Source: Lingula anatina
Lineage: Eukaryota; Brachiopoda; Lingulata; Lingulida; Lingulidae
Reading direction: 5' to 3'
DNA: 47,490 bases
Assembly: GCF_001039355.2 (NCBI RefSeq)
Contig: NW_019773674.1
Span: forward strand, 1-47,490
Shown: piece after piece, positions 37,601-47,490 of the stretch
Position numbering within the stretch: the first letter of the stretch is position 1
Layout: the number at the start of each line of letters is the position of its first letter
The notes under the pieces: generated by a model
Seen by the model: only the letters and a program-made list of their open reading frames with translations
Database searches by the model: none
What the model was told of the DNA's origin: nothing
Position numbers and translations under genes: made by a program

Positions 37601-39208
37601 GGTTTAATTTGCAAAGCCAGTGGAAAGCATTTATTTTGAAAAAAAAAATGCTCTAATTTTTACCGTTATGTGATTAGTTTATACTTTCTTTCCAAAACAT
37701 AATTACAAGATAACACAATAAAAGAAATTATGCTGCAGAAAGTAACATGAGAGTACAAAACTTATTAAAAAAATTCAAACTAATGCAATCAAATTCAAAC
37801 TAATGCAGTTCACGGAATTCCATGTGAATTTAACTAGAAAAGAGCAATTGTCTTTCATTCAGCAGTATCCTCTGACAGTATCCTTTTCATTTAATTTTGT
37901 TCAAATCCATTAGGAACCTGCAAAATCAACACAAGTAATAATTGTGTTTTCCCAACACACTTCATATCAGGAAGTGGTTAATGAATTGATTGCTTCGCCA
38001 CAGTTACTTTGAAATCAAAGATAATTAAAGAGGGATATATTGAGATAGCCTAAATAATTGAACATGACAGTTTGGTTATTGTTTTGATGTTCATGTCAAC
38101 TTTTCAAAACTCTGGTCCTTTATTTTGTTGAAGCGAAAAAGCATTTATTTTGAAATAAATACCTCACGTAGCAAAAAAGATTTGACCTTTCACAATTGTA
38201 CACTAGGTGTACAAGTGAACACCATGAAGCAATTTTCACTAAGTCTGCTTTCAGATTCACACATCATATTAGCTGGGTTCAACTCTGCAGGAGAATATCG
38301 CTAAAGTGCAGTGAGTGGAATCGGCTTCATCGTCTGACATGCCTCCTCATGGAGCTTAGGCAGGGGTGGATCCAGAGTTATTTTCTGACAGTCTTCCAGT
38401 TTATCTTTGTTGATCCATCCTCCATTTTTGACCGTCTTCCGATATAAAAAACCAGATACCCATCAATGTAAACTTGAAAATCTGACCGTCTTCCGGAAGA
38501 CCCAGAAGACGCCCTAAAACCGCCCCTGTTAGGGGTAATAACTATGGTGTGCTGATTCCACTGATTGCACTTGAGTGTGTGAATCTGAATGTGCCCTAAA
38601 ACTAAATGCATCAGTTTCATTGGATGAGGACTTACACCCCATTTCCATAGATTTTTAGATCGATCTATCCCTGTGGGGAGTCTCACTAGATTACTGTCAG
38701 CTTGGCCGGCTTAAGCATCTGTCCCACCTACTAAAAGCTATATGGGGGTAATTAACTATGGTGCCCACTCAGCTGACTGCAATTTAGCGTGAACCCCAAG
38801 GGAGTTAGGTCCATCTAAAACTTAATCTTTAGATCGATCTAAATCTCTGGGAAAGTACCCTTAGTTAATTGGGGAGATGTGCAGGCTACTGGGTGTGAAG
38901 AAAACTTTGGGGGGGGAGGTTGGTGCCAAGAACGTGGAGAAATCTATTGTAAACCAAACACTGGATATCATTGCCATAAAGGGGAAGAATGTATCCCAGA
39001 AAGCTGTTCTCCAGTTGAAGTTCTTTCCCCATGTCCAAGGAGACCTCGATGTGACAGACAGTCTCTCCAGAAACTTAATGACTATTTTTGTTTTAACTTT
39101 GTACATTTTGTAAAATCTTTGTGTCCGTGTATATAAAACTTAGAAATGTGTCCATTGTATTGATGAACAGTAGTAATACAGACAGTGATACATTGAAAGC
39201 GGGAAAAN

Positions 39209-39246
<38 letters not shown>

Positions 39247-42200
39247 CTCATGCATATCATTATCAGGTACTCACTTTGCTATGACTGGTACCAGCTCCCT
39301 CTGTGTAAATAGAGATGTGAACAAATATTTTTATATATGTAGCAGGGCTTTTATATGTAGCAGGATAAGGGGTATGGGCCATCCAAAATAATCTAATTTT
39401 CTTCAAAGTTTCAGTGAGTCCTACTTTTTCAAGTGCTGTGAGGGGGATTTAAAAATAAACCTAAAAAAAAATATATATATAAAATAAAAATCCAGGGGGG
39501 CTAACAATAATTGGCAACTGTATGTACTGCTGACAATCTTCCACAAGGGAAGTCCTTCAAGGGAAGTCCTTCTTGTCTCGCTTGGATTGCGAACGGTCTC
39601 CCACTGAAGATATGAAAATTACTTTCTTGTCTTGCTTGGATTGGTACTATCTCTGGCTGAAATTCTTCCACAAATGAAATCCCTTGCCAGTGGTTCAAAT
39701 GATGGCTGGATGGTTCCCTGGGAAAAGCTATGATATGAAGTCAATATTGGGTGCCAGTTTCACCAAATCTAAGCAAATTTTCTTGACATTAAAAGTACAC
39801 TGTACACCTTTTAACAATTTTCTCAAAGTCATATTTTCTAAGTCTGCATATCCTACAAAGAAATCTTTCCCAATTTAAATCTTAAAAACTATAAAAATTA
39901 TTTAATAAAGGTACATGTTATTAACAGTTACTCTGAATTGTGAAGGAGGACATGGTGTTCTAAATGACTGGCCAGTTTAGAAACTCATATACTGTTTACA
40001 CACCTTATACTGGCTTGCTTTTGCTGATGTTGCAATTGAATGAAGACTTATTGATTGAATAATTCAAAATATTGCAACAATTTGCTATATGCATCATTTA
40101 AATAGGATGGAGGAAACAGCAGCCAAACAATTCATTAGTTTCTGTTCAATAGGAACTTCTATCTTTGATGTTTGCATTTCCATAATTATATTCATAATAC
40201 TAATGGTTATTCACTTTATTGCACAATTTTCATTGGTTTAATTTGCAAAGCCAGTGGAAAGCATTTATTTTGAAAAAAAAATGCTCTAATTTTTACCGTT
40301 ATGTGATTAGTTTATACTTTCTTTCCAAAACATAATTACAAGATAACACAATAAAAGAAATTATGCTGCAGAAAGTAACATGAGAGTACAAAACTTATTA
40401 AAAAAATTCAAACTAATGCAATCAAATTCAAACTAATGCAATCAAATTCAAACTAATGCAGTTCACGGAATTCCATGTGAATTTAACTAGAAAAGAGCAA
40501 TTGTCTTTCATTCAGCAGTATCCTCTGACAGTATCCTTTTCATTTAATTTTGTTCAAATCCATTAGGAACCTGCAAAATCAACACAAGTAATAATTGCGT
40601 TTTCCCAACACACTTCATATCAGGAAGTGGTTAATGAATTGATTGCTTCGCCACAGTTACTTTGAAATCAAAGATAATTAAAGAGGGATATATTGAGATA
40701 GCCTAAATAATTGAACATGACAGTTTGGTTATTGTTTTGATGTTCATGTCAACTTTTCAAAACTCTGGTCCTTTATTTTGTTGAAGCGAAAAAGCATTTA
40801 TTTTGAAATAAATACCTCACGTAGCAAAAAAGATTTGACTTTTCACAATTGTACACTAGGTGTACAAGTGAACACCATGAAGCAATTTTCACTAAGTTTG
40901 CTTTCAGATTCACACATCATATTAGCTGGGTTCAACTCTGCAGGAGAATATCGCTAAAGTGCAGTGAGTGGAATCGGCTTCATCGTCTGACATGCCTCCT
41001 CATGGAGCTTAGGCAGGGGTGGATCCAGAGTTATTTTCTGACAGTCTTCCAGTTTATCTTTGTTGATCCATCCTCCATTTTTGACCGTCTTCCGATATAA
41101 AAAATCAGATACCCAAAAATGTAAACTTGAAAATCTGACCGTCTTCCGGAAGACCCAGAAGACGCCCTAAAACCGCCCCTGTTAGGGGTAATAACTATGG
41201 TGTGCTGATTCCACTGATTGCACTTGAGTGTGTGAATCTGAATGTGCCCTAAAACTAAATGCATCAGTTTCATTGGATGAGGACTTACACCCCATTTCCA
41301 TAGATTTTTANATCTCTGGGAAAGCACCCTTAGATACCATGTGTTAATAATTTTAATATTTTATCATTATGTTCATAAGTTCTCATGGTTTATTAGATCT
41401 CATGAGGGGGTAGGTGAAGGTTCTCATGGTTTGTTAGATTTCATGAGGGGGTAGGTGATGACAGGAAATGGAATTATTATTGAAAAGTTTTGCATTATTT
41501 CAGAGTGCATTGATTGTATGCACCAAGTGATAAGCTCTTTGTTAAGTATAATTGCATTTCTATCATGACTTGTGAAAATTTTACCACAATCTGGGCAAAT
41601 TTGTCATGATTTTAATTCTTTAATCTCAGACTAATAAATGATATTCTAACACATTTTAAAGGTATTTCACATGTATCTGACACTGCTTCACATATTTTGT
41701 TTTATCTTTTTAGTTAAACCTGACCCCATTGAGCTCAGAAAAATTTCTTCTGGGAAGAGGAATCTAACACTGGAGTGGCAGGAATCATCAGATGGGCAAA
41801 GACGCAACCAGATGGCATACAACTATACAGTACACTACAACTGTACAACACCTTGGGGTGGAGAGGAAGTTCTTGTAAGTAATTTCTCACTAACAGAGTC
41901 TTATTCTTCACTTGTGTCAATATGAACATGCATTTGATAGAATCATTTCATTTTATATATCTAAGAATAGTTTTTATGCAGTGACTAATTTTAAATGACT
42001 GATGTGCATGTAAGAAATGAGCCGTGTAAACCCCAGTTAAGTAAGCAATTGGAACTTACTATTCATAAGTCTTTGGAGTATTAGATATTGTCAAATGAAA
42101 CTCTTAATTCTAAAAGTGAAGGTAGAAAAGAGGATTAGAGCATACAGCATTTTGGCATTATTCAGTATGAATGCATGTCTTTACAAACCTTTGTTAAGTA

Positions 42201-45200
42201 GTATTTTATCAGTCATTTCTGACAATCCTTATGTTTTCAGTTGGATCACTTTTCTAATGCATTCAAACTCAAAATTCATTCATTTTAATGTTAGTATGTT
42301 ATCGATGAATTTTGGAAATAATTCCATTTTTCAGAAAAGAGAAGTTCACAAGTTAACTAAGGTTAAACTAGAAAACCTGTGGCCAGACATAGAATACAGA
42401 GTGGGTGTTACTGCCATCCCTGTTATTGGTGGTTATGATAGTGATATGAAGAACACTTTGACAGTTAGAACACTTCCAGATGGTAAGTTTCTGATGAGTT
42501 TATATTCATTATTTTATTGATTGACTTTAATTTTTATTGCATATCAATAACTTTTGCAACAAAAATAATGCCTCAAAAAAGTTAAATAAAAGACAATCTT
42601 ATTTTGCTAGATGTGCTGTGGTTGGAGATTCATGGAAGGGGGAGCGTGCTTCCCAAAAACCAAAATAGGGGGCCTCACACTCCTTCTAAAAAAAAAGGAA
42701 AGGAAAGATTAAATATGCACTGAGATCCACAATGACCTATCCAAGTGTGTCATCTTTACAAAATTTCAGTCTGTCAAAGGGGAATGAGAGTGAGACCAGA
42801 TATGTTTTATACCTGCATATACCCTAACCTGTGCCCTTCTCACTAGAATGTTTGGACTCAATTTTGAGTATGTGTACCAGTTTGTGCACCTCATTTCGAT
42901 AATCAGTGTTTAAGAGAAGAATAGCTTTATGAATGTCTCATTAATACTATTTTATTTTGATTTTTAGCCCCAGCTAGTCCTCCAATAAATAGACCAGAAT
43001 TGTTCTACAGAGATGAAAGTTGTGGCCTAAATTGCCAGAATATTAAACTGTTTTGGCAGGTGAGTATTTTTAATGCCATTCAAAATGAAAATGATTTACT
43101 TCATGCTTAGAATATAAGTACAATGTTTTATTTAGTTCTCTTGTTTTTAACTTACCTATGCAAGTTTGATTATTCCTCACCATTTAGTTCTTCAAAGACC
43201 TTATAGATCACATAGTCATGAAAGTTATCTGATGCCATCCAAGTCAGTCATTTTTTATAATTTTTTTCTTAGACTTTTTGATTATCTAAATAGATTGTGA
43301 AAGTTTACTAAGATTAATTACTCAAATACAGTTTTAACCAACCTTCCTTCTAAGTGGTATTTAGTTGTGACTGTTATTTCTTGGTATGAAAAGTGTCCAG
43401 AAGCTCACAGTCATTTATTTTAGATAAAACTGTAAATAATTTTCAAGTACATTGAACCTTGAAATGATTTCCCTCTTTTCCTCTTTGTTTGCATAAATCA
43501 CTACCATCTGGAAACATATTTTCCATATTTTGTTTTTCTGGACGATAATTAAGTTACTTAACAGACTTAACTCTAAAGATAAAGGAAATTCCCACATTCC
43601 ATTTGATTTATTTTGTATTATGTTGTAATCTAGTATTATGTCTCTGATTTTTTTATTGCAATCTTAATTCTTTATAATATTCCGAACATTTTTATTCTTA
43701 TCCTTAGTTTCAAGCATTTGGTAGTTACTTTGTTGCTTCAAGATTTGTTTCTGAATACTTGTTTTTGCAGACATGTTGCTAATAAAGGTCTCAAACAAAT
43801 ATTTTTTTCTGTTATAGCCTGTGCTACCAATGGACAGAAATGGGGAGATAACACATTACTTAGTTACCCCAAACGGTACCTCAAACAGCATGTATGTTGA
43901 TAATAGAGCCTACACATACACTGTAGAAAAAATCCTTTCACCCAAAGAAAAACATACCATGCAACTGCAGGCCATAACAAAGGGAGGCTCATCCCCTATA
44001 GCATACTATTACATCCCCTCCGTGTCTGAGGGTGAGTAGAAATACCAGGTTGCTTTAGATGTGCCTTGTGTCACACCCAACACAATTTTTGCTCATTTTG
44101 TTAAATTTTCTATTGGAAACTTTCTTCTGTTTATAAACTCAATTTTATGTATGGAACTGTTAAAGGGGCTGCTAAAACAAGTAATGATTTAGTTTTATTT
44201 GTTCTTGTCACCTTTTTTTAAAGGCAATATTATTAATATCTGTTCATATGTGCAAGCTTGTTCTGAATTTGAAGTTGTATATTTATATTCCCAATTCAAG
44301 GGTTTTTTCTTTTTATTTATTGTCTCATAATTTATTTATTTATTTGCTTAATTTCCTTTGTTTTTTATAGACCCTCCTATGGTGAAGCAATTGGCTGTCA
44401 CCAAAGTGGACAATAATACTAAAGTTTTAATGACATGGCGTGTGCCAGATGATTTCACTGTTACCTTATTCTGGTGTAAAAGCACTGCAGAGATTTGTAA
44501 TGTATGTACAATTTATGTTCTTTGATTTGTGTGATATGTTTTGGCTTGCTGTCAGTTTTTGCACACTGGTCTCTTACATTCCTTTTAGAACAAACATATT
44601 ATTTGTTCTTTTTCAAAATGTGTGCCCCAAGTATCTTAGTAAAAGAAGCATGCAATTTTATTTTTTTTTTGACCAAAACAACTTTTGCAATGTTGTAACA
44701 GTTGTTTAATTAGTAAAGTAGAAGAAGAAGAATGCATGTTTTCTTTTTTCAAATAGGAAAAATTATGCAAAGCTGTAACAGTTGTATAATTAGCATAATT
44801 TCTAAACTTGATATTGGTTTGTTATGTAACAGACACAGTAGATATAAAGATCCCTCAGTGAAAATCAAATTCTTTATTAGCATAGAGTCTGAGGAAACCA
44901 TTGGATGTGATTGCAACAAGCTAGTGAACGATTGTCATGCTTTATATTTTAAATTTTTTCTCGTGACTTATATGAGTACCAGCTGATGAGCCCCTTTATT
45001 TCACAGGTTAATAAGATTTACATAAAATATACCAATTTTCAGGAATCCCCCAGTTGGCAGACAATCTCTGGCAAGAATTCTTCCTTCCAAGTTCCATTCA
45101 ATGGCACTGAAGCATTTGAAGAGTTCCAGTATGCTGCTGCAGTCACTGTGAATGGAATAAGTGGTGGATTAACATGGAGCCAATGCTTGTATCAGGAAGG

Positions 45201-46862
45201 GGCTGGTAAGGACCCATTTTCATTTTCTTCATCTCTGTTTTCATTTTCCACCCACCATAGTCTTGTAAACCAGACCAATTTGATTTAGCTACACTACAAC
45301 TGATAACTTCTTTGGCAATATTCCATAGGTTTGGCACCATATTTATTACAACAATGACTCAAAATTTCTCTTATTTCTAAATGTATTTATATGTATTTCA
45401 GTGCCAGCAAGGGGCCCAGTCTTGAAGAGCACATCCCTACAGCCGCACAACCAGGTCACTGTGGAGTGGGCCCAGATGTCCTGTGAGGAGACAGGCAGTG
45501 CACAAGTGGTAGCCTATGTTGTAGAGTATGCTTATGTCACAGAGGAGCTGAACTGCTCAAATATAAGTAAGAATTTTGCTTCATATTGAATTTTTTTGTA
45601 GTGTAGGTCAGACAAACAATTTAATAACAGAAAATTATGATACAATTATATACAGTATTTTATTTATTTTGTATAATTTGGTTGCTTAGATGTGAAAAAG
45701 ATATTTGGTTTCTAATCTGTTTTTAACAAGTGTTACGAGTTATATGATGTACAAATACCTCTATGTTTGCATTTCTGATAAAGAATTGCCTTTCAATGTG
45801 AAGCCATCAGTTTAAAATTAATAACTAAGAATATGTTGAGAATGTTTAGCACCAGAATTCAAACTTTTACCTTGTGCAACTTTCAACAATAAACTGAAGT
45901 AGCAAGCACTGTTAAACTGAAATTTGCTATTTAATGTCTGAAGTGTAACTAGCTCAGGGGACTGAATTGATTAAACTGCTTAGACTTGCTTTTATTTTGT
46001 TATTACAAAGCTTATGCAATATTTAATTTACAGAATCCAGTGTGTGGGAAAGGGTGTCCTTGGATGACCCAGAAACCTTCATTTGGTCCATGGAGGATTT
46101 AGAAGCTGGTAAAACCATGTGTGTGAGAGTTGCAGCAAAATCCATTGTAGGTTTAGGACCATTTAGTATACCAAAAATGGTCAGGATCAGTGGTGAGTTT
46201 ATAGGGACATGTGCATCCCATATTAGCCATAAAAACAAGCTTTATTACATTGCATCAAAGTATGTAAAATATTATTCCTTTCCAGTACATTATTAAATTA
46301 AAAAACTATTTGATTTGGCTGCAAAAGAAAATCTTTATTCATTGAAAAAAAATGAGTAGAATAACATCTTTTTTTTTCATTTGAATTGGTAAAATTATGA
46401 CCTTAGAAGTTATTTTATTAAATTACTTTGTTTGACTTTTACAGTGCATTGTAGTGCTCATTAAAATTGAGAGGATTTGATTCCTTATTGAATGCAGATA
46501 CATTATTTATATATTTTATATTTTTAGGATTACTTAAGGGAGAAATAGCTGGTATTACAATTGGTGTTGTTGTCTGCACTGTCTTAATCATTTTGGGAAT
46601 CATTTTGTGTTTCAAGTAAGTGTAATGTATCAGTTCAATGTGAATTTGTGACCATAGAACTATCACCAGTAAGGATTATGTATGTCTGATAAGATTTCTT
46701 TGGAATGATAACAGTATCTTAATGTTAGTATTAAGATTTCTTCTTGGAAACATTTCCAAAAAATTAATTTCTGTTGAAATAATTCTCTTTCACAGGAGTG
46801 GTCGCAACTGTTACAAGTATATGTTTAAGAAAATAGAGATAAACATTCCAGAGAGTCTTGAG
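31551..46862 (+). CDS. gp130/Domeless-like class I cytokine receptor (3' end beyond window)
   Basis: CDS exons are 31636-31750, 32401-32706, 33214-33333, 36331-36522, 41714-41874, 42335-42482, 42968-43059, 43818-44031, 44371-44501, 45043-45205, 45402-45566, 46034-46192, 46528-46615 and 46796-46862 (707 codons, open at the 3' end). Order: signal peptide (MQWRAGLLAVLLWTLLS, with in-frame ATGs at 31597, 31636 and 31663); Ig-like D1 about 39-141; D2 about 141-245 starting PQPPTSVSCIV; D3 about 245-348 starting VKPDPIEL; FN3 domains D4 about 348-450, D5 about 450-548 and D6 about 548-656; TM helix about 662-683; tail with Box1-like FKKIEINIPESL. Each FN3 unit is split over two exons with phase-1 borders, as in vertebrate receptors. 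D2 has paired cysteines (MTCSY; FYCTNFTKTSCTW). The D3 WSXWS position reads YDSDM. Ectodomain architecture equals gp130. It should bind a helical cytokine and act through JAK/STAT. The ligand is unknown. Confidence 0.93.
33334..36330. other. Receptor intron 3 (within D2)
   Basis: This 3-kb AT-rich intron splits D2. The donor is the weak ccc|gtgtgt. The acceptor that keeps the frame is the second AG of ttcagag| (36329-36330), giving a phase-1 junction. It contains a candidate 12-nt microexon at 35006-35017. An open frame at 33825-34160 shows no domain and I regard it as chance. Confidence 0.6.
35006..35017 (+). CDS. Candidate 12-nt microexon of the receptor
   Basis: gaatcgagggca is preceded by a strong pyrimidine tract and acceptor (tttatttttacag) and followed by the consensus donor GTAAGT. 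Its length is a multiple of three and it fits the phase-1 junction between exons 33214-33333 and 36331-36522. Inclusion changes the sequence at the junction from QSLTTP to QSRIEGITTP, in the D2 domain before FYC. This is inference from splice signals only. Confidence 0.4.
36587..38863 (+). repeat. Direct duplication, copy 1
   Basis: It matches 39211-41332 with only scattered substitutions and small indels: the GA repeat length, a 3-bp and a few 1-bp indels, and two instead of three units of a 20-bp repeat near 37770-37818. It ends with a full-length MITE. Confidence 0.92.
38632..38863. mobile_element. MITE, 226 bp, PIF/Harbinger-like, second family member
   Basis: The element spans 38635-38860, is flanked by TTA on both sides, and has inverted ends (caccccatttccatagat and the complement of atctctgggaaagtaccc), each followed inward by agatcgatct. 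It is clearly related along its length to the element at 14320-14534. A TWA target duplication again fits PIF/Harbinger. Confidence 0.8.
38843..39136 (+). other. Cysteine-dense open reading frame of unknown origin
   Basis: The frame is open from 38843 to a TAA at 39134-39136 and encodes about ten cysteines in some 85 residues from 38879, in a secreted-protein style: GCEENFGGGGWCQERGEIYC, then GYHCHKGEECIPESC, then PCPRRPRCDR. I do not recognise the family. It lies only once, between the two intron duplicates and directly after the MITE. If AG at 38863-38864 served as an acceptor, the frame would be in phase with receptor exon 36331-36522 and would give a soluble truncated product. That acceptor has a poor pyrimidine tract. 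Alternatives are an exon fragment of another gene or a misplaced contig. Confidence 0.45.
39211..41332 (+). repeat. Direct duplication, copy 2, bracketed by N bases
   Basis: It is the second copy of 36587-38863. An N at 39208 lies just before its GA repeat and an N at 41311 lies inside its terminal MITE. The 20-bp unit (aaattcaaactaatgcaatc) occurs three times here near 40407-40460 and twice in copy 1. Confidence 0.92.
41285..41332. mobile_element. Collapsed MITE in duplication copy 2
   Basis: Only the two ends of the MITE remain (about 42 bases), joined through the N at 41311, with TTA on both sides. The internal 185 bases or so present in copy 1 are missing. A hairpin collapsed by the assembler explains this better than a clean biological deletion. 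Confidence 0.7.
41379..41460. repeat. Tandem repeat, 2 x 41 bp
   Basis: Two successive units starting gttctcatggttt and ending gggggtaggtga, with a few mismatches between them. Confidence 0.9.
44688..44794. repeat. Short direct repeat in receptor intron 9
   Basis: tgtaacagttgtttaattag (about 44694-44713) and tgtaacagttgtataattag (about 44775-44794) are spaced 81 bases apart. This is a minor local duplication in the intron within D5. Confidence 0.7.
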
Positions 46863-47490
46863 GTAAGTATCTTTTGATAAATTTAATTTACATATCCTAA
46901 GATCAGGTCTACTGAGGATGCTGTTAATATTACTTAACACGATATTGCCTTTAAAACTGCACAAGAAACATGTTAATTATCTCAATTTTAACACATCACA
47001 CAGTGACTGGATTTCAAATTTTTTTAATCAACCACACTCAGCGAGTCAAAGTTGGATGTAATTTCTGCAAGACCGTAGACATAAACACTGGCACACGGAA
47101 TCATATTAATTTTCATTTATACTTTAACTGTATAAACATGACAATAAGTAAATTATTATTATTATTATTTATTATTATAATTATTTTATCCTTTAAGCCC
47201 TGCACTGTTGTGCTTATGTGTCAGCTTTTGCAATATCACAACGAATATTTTTCAGCTTAATTTAATTTTTAATATATATTTTTTTCAATTTGTCTTCATG
47301 GTTATTTAACTTTAAATATTTTAGCAGTTTTATTGCACCAATTTCTACTTTATCTTTTAATGTAATAAGAACAATTGGTTGTGTCATTAGGGCATGTTTT
47401 TCTCAATGTGGCGGCTGTTGTGAAGCCTCAAAAATGAATGTCCATTGTTTTTTTTTTTTTTTTTTTTTTTTTTTTGGGGGGGGGGGTCTC
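46863..47490. other. Start of the next receptor intron; window end
   Basis: The donor at 46862/46863 (gag|gtaagt) opens an intron that runs off the window. It contains an (ATT)n patch near 47154-47178. The last 43 bases are a T run followed by a G run. Confidence 0.6.
47448..47486. repeat. Poly-T then poly-G run at the window end
   Basis: About 28 T followed by 11 G. Such a pattern can be real or a sequencing artefact at a read or contig end. Confidence 0.9.

Larger units (their letters stand above)
36523..41713. other. Receptor intron 4 (between D2 and D3) with internal duplication
   Basis: This 5.2-kb intron is mostly two near-identical direct copies, about 36587-38863 and 39211-41332, separated by a 345-bp unique piece. 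Both copies start at a GA repeat and end at a MITE. Small frames within the copies repeat in both and look non-coding. Confidence 0.8.

Overview
The window is nuclear DNA from an animal. Genes are split into short exons with GT/AG introns, the sequence is AT-rich, and tRNA-headed SINE-like repeats, MITEs and microsatellites are scattered through it. The gene set (SETD9, a tandem array of tartrate-resistant acid phosphatases, and a gp130-like type I cytokine receptor) points to a bilaterian invertebrate. A marine lophotrochozoan such as a mollusc fits the base composition, but that is a guess.

Layout. (1) 298-3079, plus strand: a complete six-exon SETD9-like SET-domain gene. (2) 4062-22805, minus strand: four tandem copies of an ACP5/TRAP-type purple acid phosphatase, named A to D here. 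A, B and D are complete six-exon genes with all metal ligands. C is a pseudogene with nonsense codons, frameshifts, a lost splice acceptor and no 5' part. Between C and D lie two tRNA-derived SINE-like elements and a stranded relic of exon 4 from copy B, so the array grew by uneven block duplication. (3) 22806-31550: a region without recognisable coding genes. It starts with a compact, possibly bidirectional promoter (M-box/MITF-type E-box and CRE-like sites) and a possible 5' UTR exon on the plus strand. (4) 31551 to beyond the right edge, plus strand: a gp130/Domeless-like class I cytokine receptor with signal peptide, Ig-like D1, five FN3-type domains D2-D6, one transmembrane helix and the start of the cytoplasmic tail. 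Its coding sequence is open for 707 codons over 14 exons in the window and continues past the end.

The third receptor intron with structure worth noting (36523-41713) holds a near-identical direct duplication of about 2.1-2.3 kb whose second copy is bracketed by single N bases. This may be an assembly or haplotype artefact. Between the two copies lies a cysteine-dense open frame of unknown nature.

Functionally, SETD9 is an uncharacterised SET-family protein. The phosphatases are expected to be secreted or lysosomal metallo-phosphatases of phagocyte-like cells. The receptor is expected to signal through JAK/STAT. TRAP copy D and the receptor may share a promoter region, which would link two immune/phagocyte-type genes. 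No wholly new system is demonstrated. The best leads are a 176-bp intronic tract that is invariant (apart from one indel) between gene D and pseudogene C, a frame-preserving 12-nt microexon candidate in the receptor, the Cys-rich frame, and the head-to-head promoter.
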